Source: Hemerocallis citrina
Lineage: Eukaryota; Streptophyta; Magnoliopsida; Asparagales; Asphodelaceae
Direction of reading: 5' to 3'
DNA: 64,000 nt
Assembly: GCA_017893485.1 (NCBI GenBank)
Contig: CM030359.1
Span: forward strand, 28,045,750 to 28,109,749
The position numbers and the translations under genes are program-made. The notes beneath the pieces were generated by a model. The model did not search any database and was not told the DNA's origin. It was given only the letters and a program-made list of their open reading frames with translations. Below, one piece after another: positions 46,475-57,639 of the stretch. Every line of letters starts with the position of its first letter. Position 1 is the first letter of the stretch.

Positions 46475-49400
46475 TGTCACGCCCTGCTTTTCAAAAAGGA
46501 ATACAGAATACGGATACGTAACAAAAGCCCAGCGAATGATTTTCATCATCCTTAAGCTGTTTCGGAATCTTTACAACACATCACACATATAATCAGAGTC
46601 GGAAGCAAAAGGCACAACCATTCATGCAAAATTGAAACAAATTACCAACAGAAATTTACTTGAATCTAAATACAATATTCTCAAATAAATCAGAGTCTGG
46701 AGAAAACAAATATCCTGTGTCACATCGCCCAAATACAAATAAATATCCAATAAACCAAATACACTTTATTCCATGTTCAAGCAATAATTAATAGTAATCA
46801 TAAAGCAGAAATTTCCAACTTAATACATCCTCTCGCCATTACCATCTGGCAGCTGACCAACCTGATATGCAATTAGTAAATTTTGCAGGAAAAGGGGAAA
46901 AGAAGAAAACAAGTACCCTTCAATTGCAAGTCGCGGATCACAAATAATGTAGGATACAAGCACATGGGAAAAAACTAACAGATCTAATTAATAGCAGAAA
47001 CAGACCTAACATGGTATGGCAGAATCAACTAGCATGGTATACTAACATATGTCAAGTGTTAAGTATCAGATAATATGCAAACAGATATACAGTTAGTGTC
47101 AAGTAATGTGTCACATTGTAGTGTCAGACATATAACAGGTAATCAGATAATCAGATAATCAGATAGTCAGATATTCAGATAACAGATTCAGATTCAGATT
47201 CAGATGTCATGTTCTTATAAGTCTTGCGTGATTACTACCTAGGTAGCACTTCATGCCGCCCATACAATATGGTTGCAACAACAAACAATTTCGCTTTAGA
47301 TTTCGTAGAGGATCATATAGGGCCGTGTACTAGGGTTCAGACAGATAACAGACCAGACAGATAGAACCTAATAGTTCTCTTCTTCTATACACCTTCCTAT
47401 AAGAAGTAATGTAGACAGGGTCAGAATACAGATCCAGACAGACAGATAGAACCTAGTAGTTCTCTTCTACTCTACACCTTCATATAAGAAGTAATGTAGA
47501 CAGGGTCAGATAATAGATAATCATATGCGAAACACAGGCCCCCTTATAAGTACACATTTCTATGCTTTCCCACTACTAGATCTTTCCCATAAACCCCGGC
47601 TTGGTTACTTTTATTATTGTCATCAAACATGCATGAATGTGTATGAAATAGTGTCAAACTAACATGATATAATCAGTATTAGGTACAGGGAAACAAATAA
47701 ACAATCATAGATGATATACAGTCACATAAACGAGCAAAACAGTGTATATTCATATTCAGGACAGCATGACAGTACAGTACTAAAACAGTGATTCTTGTCG
47801 CTACAGAAATGAAAATATAGATCCGTCGAAGCATCTGGAAAATAGACATCCACACGAATCCAAAGAATATAATTAAGTCATATAGTACTTCACAACATCT
47901 TAACTCAAAACAGGTTTGAAAACAGAAAACATGTTCAGTCAGAAATCAGGAAAACAATTTCTCAGTCAGAAAAACAGCAATAAAACTCACCAAATAAATC
48001 CACGAAAAATCTGGGGTATTCCCCTATATGTCTAGTATTAAAATATAAAGTTTCATAATATTCCAGTAAGAATAGATCAGTCATCAAAAATACGAAAGCA
48101 TCAAGAAAACATAGTTTAACGAATCTGGAAATCCCAACACTGCTGTACGAAAACTAAGATATCTCGCAACCAGTGAAACGAAATCCAATTCCGCCAAAGG
48201 GATATGAAAATAGATAGAATTTAATAACCTTCACATTTCATAAACATTTTTCATACAGTATAAGGAATCATAGTGAAAATAGGATTCTTTATGGAACAGC
48301 GAGCAAAATACAGCATGTATAGATTTTAGAAATGAGCATGAAAAACCACATAAAACTTATCAATAAAATTCATCAAAATTATGGGTAGTACCTAACTTCA
48401 TAAAGAGACACTGACCAAAATATTGGATCAAAATAATATGTAGAACATAGTTCTTGAAAATAGTTTGTTAACAAAATTAACCCAAAACAGAATATGGAAT
48501 CGACACCTTTGTACTAAAACGGTCATAACTCAGTCATACGAAATCCAAATCAAGCAAAACCAGTGGGGTTTGAAAATAGATGAAATTATCTAAAACTCAT
48601 ATTTTATACCGAAATTCAAATACTGACTGTAGCATAGACGAAAACACCAATCAAAACAGAACAGTGTCAAGATACATATTTCACACTTCAAATCAAAAAC
48701 GACACAACTTCAAGAATATTGATCCAAACACATCCAAACTTGAAATACAACCTACCAACTGTCTAAACATCATGAATTAGGATTATTAACATGTCCACGT
48801 CTATTATTTCATATGGATCTTAGTCCAAACACAATTTCACACAAATATTCACATACATGATTAAAAATCAAGATTTGGGCAAATCCTAGGTTATCACATA
48901 TCAAGATTTGTGTCATGAGTCATCTATGGCCAAATTATCACAATAGAGACAAAACCCATCAAGGAAAACACAATCTATGGTTGTCTCTAGACCCAACTAC
49001 ACTATAGGTGAACCTTTTTGACTTGTATCAAACAAATGAATTGGAGTATAAGTTACTTGTCTTAATTTGGGGATGAGGAACGATGCAAATGCAAAGAGAA
49101 GCAGAACCCACGAACGAAATCCGCTACAAGCAATGAATCCAAGCCTAAAGAACGAAATCTACCCACGAATGATCTCCTTGAAGCAACGACGATCAAAGTG
49201 GCACACACCCACTTTGAGAACACCACGAGGAGATAAGAGATGATACAAGAGTTGATGTTGATGGTGGTTGTGATGGTCGGCAAGCAAGGGGGATGTAGGG
49301 CTCGGTTGTATGGTTGTCGGAGTGGGTGTAGGATGGTGGTCGGCCTGATGGAGATGGCCGGAGTAGGTCGACCTAGGTGGCTCGGCCTGGGTGGTGACGG

Positions 49401-49909
49401 GTGTATGCAGCCGAGAGAGAGAGAGAGGGAAGGGGGATGGAGGCCGGGATGCTTAAGGAGAGAGAGAGAGAGATTTAGGGTTTTAGGATTAGGGGGTTTA
49501 TATATAGGAGTTTAATGTGGGTTAATGGGTTGTGGGTATTAGTATCTAGTAATAGGTATACAAATGGATTTTGGATTTTGGGTCAAATAAAAATTGGAAT
49601 ACAATTAGGATTGGGTATTCTTAGCTTTGGAAATCTAATTAGGGGATAAAATGATGGGAAAGAAAAATACCACCATAACATCACCATAACACCAAGAGAA
49701 AAAATAAAATAAAGATAATGCGGCCAAAAATGAGGAAAGATCAAAATAGCGAAAGACGAGACGAAAGAGACAATCAATCAACACAAGGAACTCAAAATGA
49801 AATAAAATGAATATATATTGAAAAAAATTTCCAATATACGGTTCAGAAAAATACACAAAAATAAAAAAATACACTCCAAAATACATAAAATGAAAAACAG
49901 GGGGTTACA
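46475..49909 (-). mobile_element. Solo LTR, family A
   Basis: This is a complete 3435-base LTR, TGTCACG at the left and GGGGTTACA at the right (plus view), flanked by a perfect 5-bp duplication TTATC (46470-46474 and 49910-49914). It has no internal region, so it arose by LTR-LTR recombination. Its short-repeat zone (47140-47210) uses 'cagataat' and 'cagatt' units, unlike the other copies. GA runs at 49410-49475 lie in the leader zone. Confidence 0.92.
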
Positions 49910-49970
49910 TTATCACTCTATTTACTTAAACCCTGTTTAGGACTAGATCAAAGGGAATGATCACAAGACA

Positions 49971-50112
49971 AAGCATCACACTCCTCTTTTATGCATAATC
50001 ACATGATTCTCACAATTATGTAAGTAAATTTGTATGTCAGTTATGTAAGTAAATTTGTATTTCAATAATTCTAAAATATGTGGATTTGGATTAAGCATCA
50101 CACTCCTCTTTT
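49971..50112. repeat. 20-bp direct repeat at the truncated 3' end of the Athila element
   Basis: The same 20 bases ('aagcatcaca' plus 'ctcctctttt') stand at 49971-49990 and 50093-50112. The second copy is the end of the Athila pol frame. The 102 bases between contain a 'tatgtaagtaaatttgtat' pair. It may be a duplication made during repair when the element lost its 3' LTR. Confidence 0.7.
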
Positions 50113-50962
50113 GTCTTGAAAAAAATTGTCACAATAAATTGTCCTGACCACCTAGACCGCAACTTTCCTGGAAAAAATCGAAGTCTTAAATTGAAAAGCA
50201 ACACTTTCTGACCTACACTGAACTCCCTTCGCAAAATATGCTTATCATGCCATATTTTAGTTTTATCTTTATAAAGCTTAGCATTTTCATAAACATGATT
50301 GCCAAATTCGTCCATCTCATCAAGTTGCAACATCCTCTTTTCACATGCTGCTTTCATATCAAAATTTAGTGTCGTTATTGCGCAATAGGCTCTATGCTCT
50401 AATTCCATAGGTAAATGACATGCTTTCCCATATACTAGTCTATACGGTGACATTCCAATAGGTATTTTAAATGCCTTCCTATAGGCCCATAATGCCTCAT
50501 CTAACATTCGTGCCCAATCCTTTCGTCACATACTAACCGTCTTCTCAAGTATACGCTTCAACTCTCTATTTGACATCTCCACTTGACCACTTGTTTGAGG
50601 ATGATATGGTGTTTCCACATGTGAGTAACTTCATACTTAATAGGTAAAACATCAAATTGACTGTTGCAAAAATGCTTTCCTCCATCATTAATTATTGCCC
50701 TTGGAGTTCCAAACCGAAAAAAAGTTATTTTTTTCTGAATAAAATTCACCACAACTGTAACATCATTGGTTGGTAAGGCAGCAACTTTCATCCACTTTGA
50801 GACATAATCTACAGCCACCAAAATAAATTTGTTAGAAAATGAAGATGGAAAAGGACCCATAAAATATATATGCCAAACATCAAACAATTCTATCACTAAA
50901 AAATTATTTAGAGGTATCTCATGTTTCCTAGAAATATTTTCCACCCGTTGACAATGATGCAT
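50091..50962 (-). pseudogene. Athila integrase
   Basis: Blocks are '[14 protein letters not shown]' (zinc region end), '[15 protein letters not shown]' (first catalytic position, here D in FDVW and MGPF), and '[16 protein letters not shown]' then '[19 protein letters not shown]' (second Asp). '[20 protein letters not shown]' then '[17 protein letters not shown]' is an Athila signature. The frame breaks near 50560-50520. It ends at 50091 within the 20-bp direct repeat, and no 3' LTR follows. Confidence 0.9.
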
Positions 50963-51125
50963 AAATTAAAAAAATTTAAAAAAACTTTAAAAATTGAGGG
51001 CCAATAAAATCCTTACTGTAAAATTTTGGCTACTATTTTTGCTCCACCAAAGTGGCTGCCTACTTCCAATGTGTGACAATGTCTGAGTATACTTTCTATC
51101 TCTTCTTCAGGTACATATGTCCTTA

Positions 51126-51710
51126 TTACTTGGTCTGCACAATTCCGAAATAAAAAGGTTCCTCCCAAAAATAATATTTTAAATCAGAGAATAACTTCTT
51201 TTGTTGATAGGTCATCACATGAGATAGAATTTTCAATGCTAAGTAATTAACTATATCGACATACCATGGAGCAGTTTGTATAACCATCAAATACTCATAT
51301 GGAAACTCTTCATTGATTGGTATAACTTGTAGTTTGTTTGCACTATCAGGCTCAATCCTAGATAAATGATCGCCCACCACATTTTCAACACCCTTCTTGT
51401 CCTTTATCTCCAAATTAAACTCTTGTAAAAGTAAAATCCAACGAAGCAATCTTGGTTTAACATCTTTCTTTGCAAGAAAGTACTTGAAAGCTGAATGATC
51501 CGTATAAACAACCACCTTTGAACCTATCAAATAAGATCGAAATTTGTCAAAAGCAAAAACAATAGATAATAATTCTTTCTCAGTAGTAGCATAGTTAAGT
51601 TGAGCTTCTGTTGAAGCCCTACTTGCATAATAAATAGCATGAAGAATTTTATCCTTTCTTTGCCCTAAAATAGTTTATATTGCAAAATCACTAGCATCAC
51701 ACATTAATTC
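51126..51710 (-). pseudogene. Athila RNase H and connection
   Basis: '[20 protein letters not shown]' and '[20 protein letters not shown]' (51520-51400), then '[11 protein letters not shown]', are the RNase H end and linker. Codons between 51710 and 51540 continue the domain with stops ('[13 protein letters not shown]' region). The 50963-51125 gap before integrase is also decayed pol. Confidence 0.85.
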
Positions 51711-52823
51711 AAAATGCGTTACAGTCTGGTGCAACAATTATAGGTGCTGAAATCAATTTCTTTTTCAATATTTCAAAAGCGTGCAAGCAATCGTGAGAAA
51801 TTTCTAAAGGTGTATCTTTAACCAAAAGATTGTAAAGAGGTTTAGTAATTAAGGAAAAATCTATTAAAAACCGTCGATAAAACCCCGCATGCCCCAAGAA
51901 ACTTCTTACACCCTTCACATTTGTGGGTGGTGGTAGCTTTTCAATGACATCAATTTTAGCTCGATCCACTTCAATTCCCTTGAAGGAAATTCTATGGACA
52001 AGCACTATTCCTTCTTCCACCATAAAGTGACATTTCTTCTAATTCAAGACTAAATTAGTTTCCTCGCATCACTGCAAAACCAACGTCAAGTTAGGTAAAA
52101 AATTATCAAAAGAATACCCAAAAACCGTGACCTTAATATTTTTTTCCACCATATCAGAAAAATTGACATCATGCATCACTGGATCGTGTTTAGAGCATTG
52201 CAAAGACCAAAATGCATCCTTCTATATGCAAAGGTTCCATACGGGCAAGTGAAAGTAGTTCTCGTGATCTTCGGGAGCTATAACAATTTGATTGTACCCA
52301 GAATATCCATTGAGAAAACAATAGTAAGTATGGCTAGCAAGTCTTTCTTGCATTTGGTCAATGAAAGGTAGTGGAAAATGATCTTTTCAAGTTGTATCAT
52401 TGAGTCTTCGATAATTTATGCACACTCGCCATCCTGTAACTATTCTTGTTGGTATAAGTTCATTGTCGGCATTCTTTATTACGATTATTCCTCCTTTCTT
52501 TGGCACAACATGAACTGGACTCACCCATGCACTATTTGAAATTAGATAGATAATTCCAGCATCCAAAAGCTTCAAAACTTCTTTATGCACCACTTCTTGT
52601 ATTGATGGATTTAATATTTGCTGTGGCTGAACTATAGGCTTGAAACTATCCTCCATCAAAATTTTGTGCATGAAGATTAAAGGACTGATCCCCTTTATAT
52701 ATGATGTTTTCCACCCCAAGGCTTTTGTATGCTCTCTCAAAATTCTCAGCAACTTCTCTTCCTCAACATTATTCAAAGAACCATTAATAATAACAGGAAA
52801 AGTGGAATTTTGGCCTAAAAAGG
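51711..52823 (-). pseudogene. Athila reverse transcriptase
   Basis: RT begins right of the TRIM. Blocks are 'LGWKTSYIKGISPLIFMHKI' (52720), 'LLDAGIIYLISNSAWVSPVH' then 'VVPKKGG' (52560-52490), and 'TRIVTGWRVCINYRRLNDTT' (52445-52387). Next come 'KDHFPLPFIDQM' (52380), the palm near 52330-52100, and 'FLGHAGFYRRFL' (51900). The FMDD active-site box expected after 'VEKNIKV' (near 52128) is deleted. Stops and frame changes follow. Confidence 0.9.
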
Positions 52824-53121
52824 TGTAATACCCCGTATTTGCAGCGAACAGTCGACTGGTCCATTAAGCAGTCGACTGCTACTGCATAGTTGGGCCGGAT
52901 TGATTGGGCCAGATTTGAGAAGGATTTGAGAAATTTAGTCCCACATGGGAGGTGCACAAAAACTAATTTGAGTATAAATATAATTAGCCAATGATCAAGA
53001 GTCACCTAATTGGTTAACCACCTTTTGAGAGGCAGCCTGTGGTGGGCAGTTGTACTACATAGTATCTAATTTGTCTTCTAAAAGTATTAAAATTGTCTGA
53101 GTATTGGGGCGGGGCATTACA
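52824..53121 (+). repeat. TRIM left LTR
   Basis: TGTAATACCCCG..GCATTACA, with a TATA box TATAAATA at 52973-52980 and two CAGTCGACTG palindromes (52849, 52869). Nearly the same as the right LTR in the last 200 bases, but clearly different in the first 100. Confidence 0.93.
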
Positions 53122-53124
53122 AAA

Positions 53125-53136
53125 TGGTATCAGAGC
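53125..53136 (+). promoter_or_regulatory. TRIM primer-binding site (initiator Met tRNA)
   Basis: TGGTATCAGAGC starts three bases after the left LTR. Confidence 0.95.
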
Positions 53137-53375
53137 CGATTTTCGACACCGGGTGTAGTAGAGGTTAGTATGATCTGTGGTGCTGAGAGTCATTGATCTC
53201 CGGGGTCGGGTATATTCTACGGTATTGAGAGTCACAGGTAGTGATTGATAGCCGGGTATCCGATCTGCGGTGTTGAGAGTGATTGATCTCCGGGATCTAG
53301 GACTATACTACATCGGCTAGAAAGGGCGGATCCTACATTAGATGTGTGCCCTGTACTCAGCAAGGACGTTGATTT

Positions 53376-53390
53376 CTAAGGTGGGGTGTA
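53376..53390 (+). promoter_or_regulatory. TRIM polypurine tract
   Basis: 'taaggtggggtgta' lies directly before the right LTR. Confidence 0.8.
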
Positions 53391-53683
53391 TGTAATACCC
53401 GAGATTTGTAGCGAACAGTCGAATGGTCGATTGTTCAGTCGACTGGTAACACTGTTTACACGGGATTTGAGAAATTTGTGAAAGAATTTGAGAAATTTAG
53501 TCCCACATGGGAAGTATACAAAAATAGTTTGAGTATAAATATAATTAGCCAATGATCAAGAGTCACCTAATTGGTTAACCACCTTTTGAGAGGCAGCTTG
53601 TGGTGGGCAGTTGTACTACATAGTATCTAATTTGTCTTCTAAAAATATTAAAAATTGTCTGAGTATTGGGGCGGGGCGTTACA
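53391..53683 (+). repeat. TRIM right LTR
   Basis: TGTAATACCCGA..GCGTTACA, with TATA box TATAAATA at 53534-53541. It is followed by the AAAGG target duplication. Confidence 0.93.
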
Positions 53684-54790
53684 AAAGGCATACCTCAAAT
53701 TCGATGGTAGCAATTTTAGCTTGAGTTTGGGTGGTTCCTCTGTTGATAATGATGTCTTAGATATCCTTACATCTTTGAATTTTAGCTGAGATGAAGGATG
53801 AATAGATAATGTGGCTTCCAAATACCGTAAACATTCCAAAACCTTGCCATTCTCCGATTCAATAGTTGCTGAGTTTGTTAGGCATACTTCTAGTGGTAAT
53901 TTTGCAACTCCATCCCTATGTGTCTCTGCCACTGCTATATAAATTTTGCTGACTTGAAAACATTAGTGGACTTCAGAAGGAAGCTCCATTGATTTAAAAA
54001 CATCAAAAGTTACTTGCTCATTATCAACCCTCAAAATAAGTTTTCCTTGTTGGACATGAATCAAGGTCCTCCCTATAGCTAGAAAAGGTCGCCCCAAAAT
54101 TAACAGAATTTGTTAATCTTCCTCCATATCAAGTATTATGAAATCAGTTGGGAATATGAACTTGTCCACCTTTACCAAAACATCTTCAATTATCCATCGT
54201 GGGTACTTGATAGATCTCTCTGCCAATTGCAAAGAAATTGTAGTGGGCTTTGCTTTTCCAATACCAAGTTTCCTGAAAACCAAAAAATGCATAAGATTAA
54301 TACTTGCCCTTAAATCACAGAAAGCATTATGAAAAGAAGATTTCTAATAGTGCAAGGAATCGTAAAACTCCTTGGATCTTTAAGTTTAGGAGGAAATTTC
54401 TTTTATAAAATTGCACTACTCTCTTCGGTTAGCATAACCATCTCAGCTCCTCCAACTTTCGCTTGTTTGATAAGATATCCTTCAAGAATTTAGCACATTT
54501 ATGCATTTATTCCAAAGCTTCAGTAAAAGGAATATTAATATATAGTTGGTTAAAAATACTTTAAAATTTAGAGAATTGATTATCAAGCTTATTCATTTTA
54601 AGTCTTTACGAAAAAGGAATAGGTGGATCATAAAGTGAATTAGGATAAGTTTCAAAATTAAACTCCGTGGAAATCGTAAGGTTTGAAGCTCCTTTATTCT
54701 TCTTAGAATGGTGGTTGGCCAGCTGCTGCGTTTGTTCCTAAAAAATTGGCTCGAACTCATCTTGCTTTTTAACCACATTTTGTTCTACAA
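53684..54790 (-). pseudogene. Athila protease-to-RT linker region
   Basis: The minus strand holds 'VAKLPLEVCLTNSATIES' (53910) and 'EEPPKLKLKLLPSNLRYAF' (53740-53690), the stretch just before RT in Athila. From 54000 to 54500 it carries a decayed protease-like segment (frames near 54310-54060 contain 'LILGRPFLAIGRTLIHVQQG'-type residues in pieces). Many stops are present. The TRIM is inserted at its 3' edge. Confidence 0.7.
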
Positions 54791-56100
54791 TTTGTCCTTG
54801 TGGCTGCTAAATTGTTTTCCCACTTATTGATGTTATTGCTTTCACATGCTCCTTAGGATTTGTCACAGTATTACTGGGTAAGGTTCCTGTTGTTCTCTCT
54901 GTAAGAATATTTGAAAGCTGATCAATCTGAGCCTCAAGGTTACGAATTGATGCCGAAGTTGAAGTTGCAACATTTTGGATTGCCAAATCTGTCTTTTGCA
55001 TGTATTGCGTGAACATTTCCTCATGTTTCAGCTTCTTTTCTTGCTATAGAAAATGTTGAGGTGGTGTAATTGCTCTTTGATTGTTGTTCCAAGAAAGATT
55101 GAGGTGATTTCTCCATCCTGAATTATACGTGTTTGAATAAGGATTGTTTTGTTTTTGAAAGTTGGAAACATAATTTGCTTGTTCAGAATTTGGTTGAGCA
55201 AAAGGATTTTTCCACATGGCAATCAATACTTGAGTGATTTCCGGCACAATGATGACAACTAATATTAGTTTGAATAGTATTAACATTCATATCACCTAAT
55301 TGTTTTGATAAAGTAGCAATTTGTGCAGCCATTGTGGTAATAAGATCAAGTTCAAAAACTCGAGCTGCTTTTTCAGGCATTGTTCTCTCTTAAGACCATT
55401 GGTAATTGTTGGATGCCGTCTCCTCTAAAAGTTCATAGGCTTCTTCATGAGTTTTTCTCATTAGTGCACCTCCAGAGCTGCATCTACCATAAATTGATTT
55501 GTAAATCCCAAACCATTATAGAATGTTTGCACTTGTATCAATTTCGGTAGTTCATGATGAGGACACTTTCTCAATAGTTCTTTATACCTCTCTCATGCAT
55601 CATACAAAGACTCGGTCTCAAATTGAGTGAATGTGGTAATGTCATTCCTTAGCTTTGCTGTTTTTGCTGCCGAAAAATACTTAGCCATAAATTTTTGTGC
55701 TAATCCCTCCCAAGTTGTGATGACACCTGGTGGTGGTGAATTTAACCAAGCCTTCGCCTTATCTCTAAGTGAAAAAGAAAAGAGTCTCAATCGAATTGCA
55801 TCATCAGACACTCCATTGTGCTTGAAAGTGTTGCAAATTTCTAGAAAATTTGCAATGTGAACATTAGGAACCTTATGCGATAGTTCTTCAAATTGAACAG
55901 TATGTTGAATCATTTGAATGATCGCCAGTTTAATTTCAAAATTATTAGCTTCTATAGCAGGCCTTTGAATACTTGAAGTTGCTCTATTAACTGAGGGCAT
56001 ATCATAGTCCCTCAAAGCCTTATTTTACTTATAGTTTACTATTATTATACACTTCTATGTCCTGAAATAAATCTATTAAAAAATCAAAAAATAAATCAAA
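54791..56100 (-). pseudogene. Athila gag with zinc knuckle
   Basis: The capsid part (56015-55593) contains 'NNFEIKLAIIQMIQHTVQFE', 'FLEICNTFKHNGVSDDAIRL' and 'LRDKAKAWLNSPPPG'. After a frame break comes 'MAAQIATLSKQLGDMNV' and a CX2CX3HX4C knuckle (CHHCAGNHSSIDC, near 55250), the spacing usual in Athila gag. A coiled-coil block 'SIRNLEAQIDQLSNIL' lies at 54960-54900. Confidence 0.88.
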
Positions 56101-56176
56101 CTTATATTTTTTTAATAAAAAAAATTCCAAATCAGTAACAATATAGAAATTATTAATATAAATAAAAGAATAATTA

Positions 56177-56195
56177 GTCCCCGGCAGCGGTGCCA
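56177..56195 (-). promoter_or_regulatory. Athila primer-binding site (Asp tRNA type)
   Basis: On the minus strand TGGCACCGCTGCCGGGGAC matches, with small changes, the TGGCGCCGTTGCCGGGGA site typical of Athila/Tat elements. It lies six bases inside the 5' LTR edge (56202). Confidence 0.9.
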
Positions 56196-56201
56196 AAAAC
56201 T

Positions 56202-57143
56202 TGATGGAATAATTTGCAAGTGTACAAAATTACAACAAGTAGTATAGTTTTAAAAGAAAAGAGTGTCGAACCCACAAGGACTAATTATTTTGTTGAGTAC
56301 CGAAATTCACTAGATTAACTACTATTTGGAAAATAGAAATTTTAACTAAAATACCAACTAAACTAAATTAAAATAAATGAAAAGCTAATCTAATTAAGAA
56401 TATTGAAAATCTGAAATTCTGTTGTTTGTTAATAGCAAAGATAGTTTTAGGGCTTTTGATTCTGCATAGTTAATCCCACACAACTCATAATTCCATGTAG
56501 CTTGAAATTCTATTTTTTCAAGTTGTAGACCAAAATCTCTTAATTATTCAATGTTTTCTCTCGAACAACACCAAAAATATCCCTAACTAACAATTCGTCA
56601 TAAGTCTATGCAAATTTAATCAATTGAAGAATCATTAAGTTCTATGAATTTCTTTATAGTCACATTAATCGCGGTAAATCATCTCGAATTTTGCTCAATT
56701 AATGGTGATTAATTCTATAATTTTAAATCAAAAATTACCTCTCGGTATCCCCATGATTCAATAAATCAAACAATAGTTGGCCAAACAATTGTAAGCATTA
56801 ATAACAAAAATTAAACACACAACCACGAAAAAAATATAAGAATTTAATAACATGAAATTAGAATTGTGTTCTCAAAATTAGGCTACATTGAAGCCCTAGA
56901 AAAATATATTTAGTTCATGAAGATTTTGCAACTAACAAACATATTGGATTGCATAATAATAAATTTTAGAGAGAGAAGAAAGAACTCGATACTTCTATGA
57001 AGCCGAAATTGAAGAGCCTCGGGATCTGTGCCACCCACTTATTTTCTTTTCTTTTTCTCCCTATAAATTTGATGCCACAATCCCTCTATCCTTTCTTTTC
57101 TTTTTCTCTGGCTTCGTGCACCCCAAACAACCTTTTTCTCTCT
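56202..57143 (-). mobile_element. Athila 5' LTR (3' part)
   Basis: The LTR edge in element orientation is CCATCA at 56202. The block 'ttgcaagtgtac' and 'gtcgaacccacaaggactaa' (56215-56283) is the standard leader. Similarity to the LTR fragment at 19005-19740 runs to about 57143 and then stops, so the upstream end is broken or belongs to another copy. No 3' LTR is left at the other end of the element. Confidence 0.75.
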
Positions 57144-57404
57144 CTGGTTTTTTCTAGATATGTGTACACATGCGTGTCCATACTAAAATCTAGTCACTTT
57201 GGAAAAACTGATAATCATTGTTTGTAAATTTGGAGAGATATTCATTCAAGAAAAAGATACAGTAAAATAGAGAGTGGCAAAAATCCAATTTCGGCAGTCG
57301 ACCGGCAGCAGCAACACATGAAATTGCAGTCGACCGACTACAGTTGACCGTAGGGTCGACCAACATCGGTCTGCGACAATCAGATTACTAAATTGAAATC
57401 TCTT

Positions 57405-57407
<3 letters not shown>
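57144..57407. other. Short TE-derived spacer with GTCGAC motifs
   Basis: It contains 'cagtcgaccg' twice (about 57295 and 57336) and further partial copies. It is probably an LTR fragment. No gene is seen. Confidence 0.45.

Positions 57408-57468
<61 letters not shown>
57408..57468 (+). repeat. (CA)n then (TA)n microsatellite
   Basis: About 23 CA units are followed by about 7 TA units, ending at the left end of the MITE. Confidence 0.95.
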
Positions 57469-57613
57469 GGGAAAAAGGGATATGAGCAACTTGCTCATTA
57501 AGTATATAAGCAATTGATGATGTGGCATACATGTGATTGAAAATTCTTAAAAGGGTTAGTTGTCCAATGTGTTACATGCATGCCACATAATCAATTGCTC
57601 ACACTTTTACCCA
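57467..57613. mobile_element. Foldback MITE
   Basis: The outer inverted repeats are 'tagggaaaaagggatatgag' (57467) against the reverse complement of 'gctcacacttttaccca' (57597-57613). A longer inner pair, 'gcaattgatgatgtggcata', is opposed by 'catgccacataatcaattgc' (57578-57597). It is flanked by TA-rich DNA, so a TA duplication is possible but not provable. The superfamily is uncertain. Confidence 0.6.
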
Positions 57614-57639
57614 TATATATATACATGATGAAATCTATA

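Larger units (their letters stand above)
52824..53683 (+). mobile_element. TRIM (miniature LTR retrotransposon), complete
   Basis: An 860-base element has LTRs of 298 and 293 bases, a Met-type primer site, a polypurine tract and no coding capacity. The flanks are a perfect 5-bp duplication AAAGG (52819-52823 and 53684-53688). It interrupts Athila pol between the 'KLLPSNLRYAF' segment and RT. The LTRs start TGTAATACCC and end ATTACA or GTTACA. Short frames inside are not genes; any movement would depend on enzymes from another element. Confidence 0.95.
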
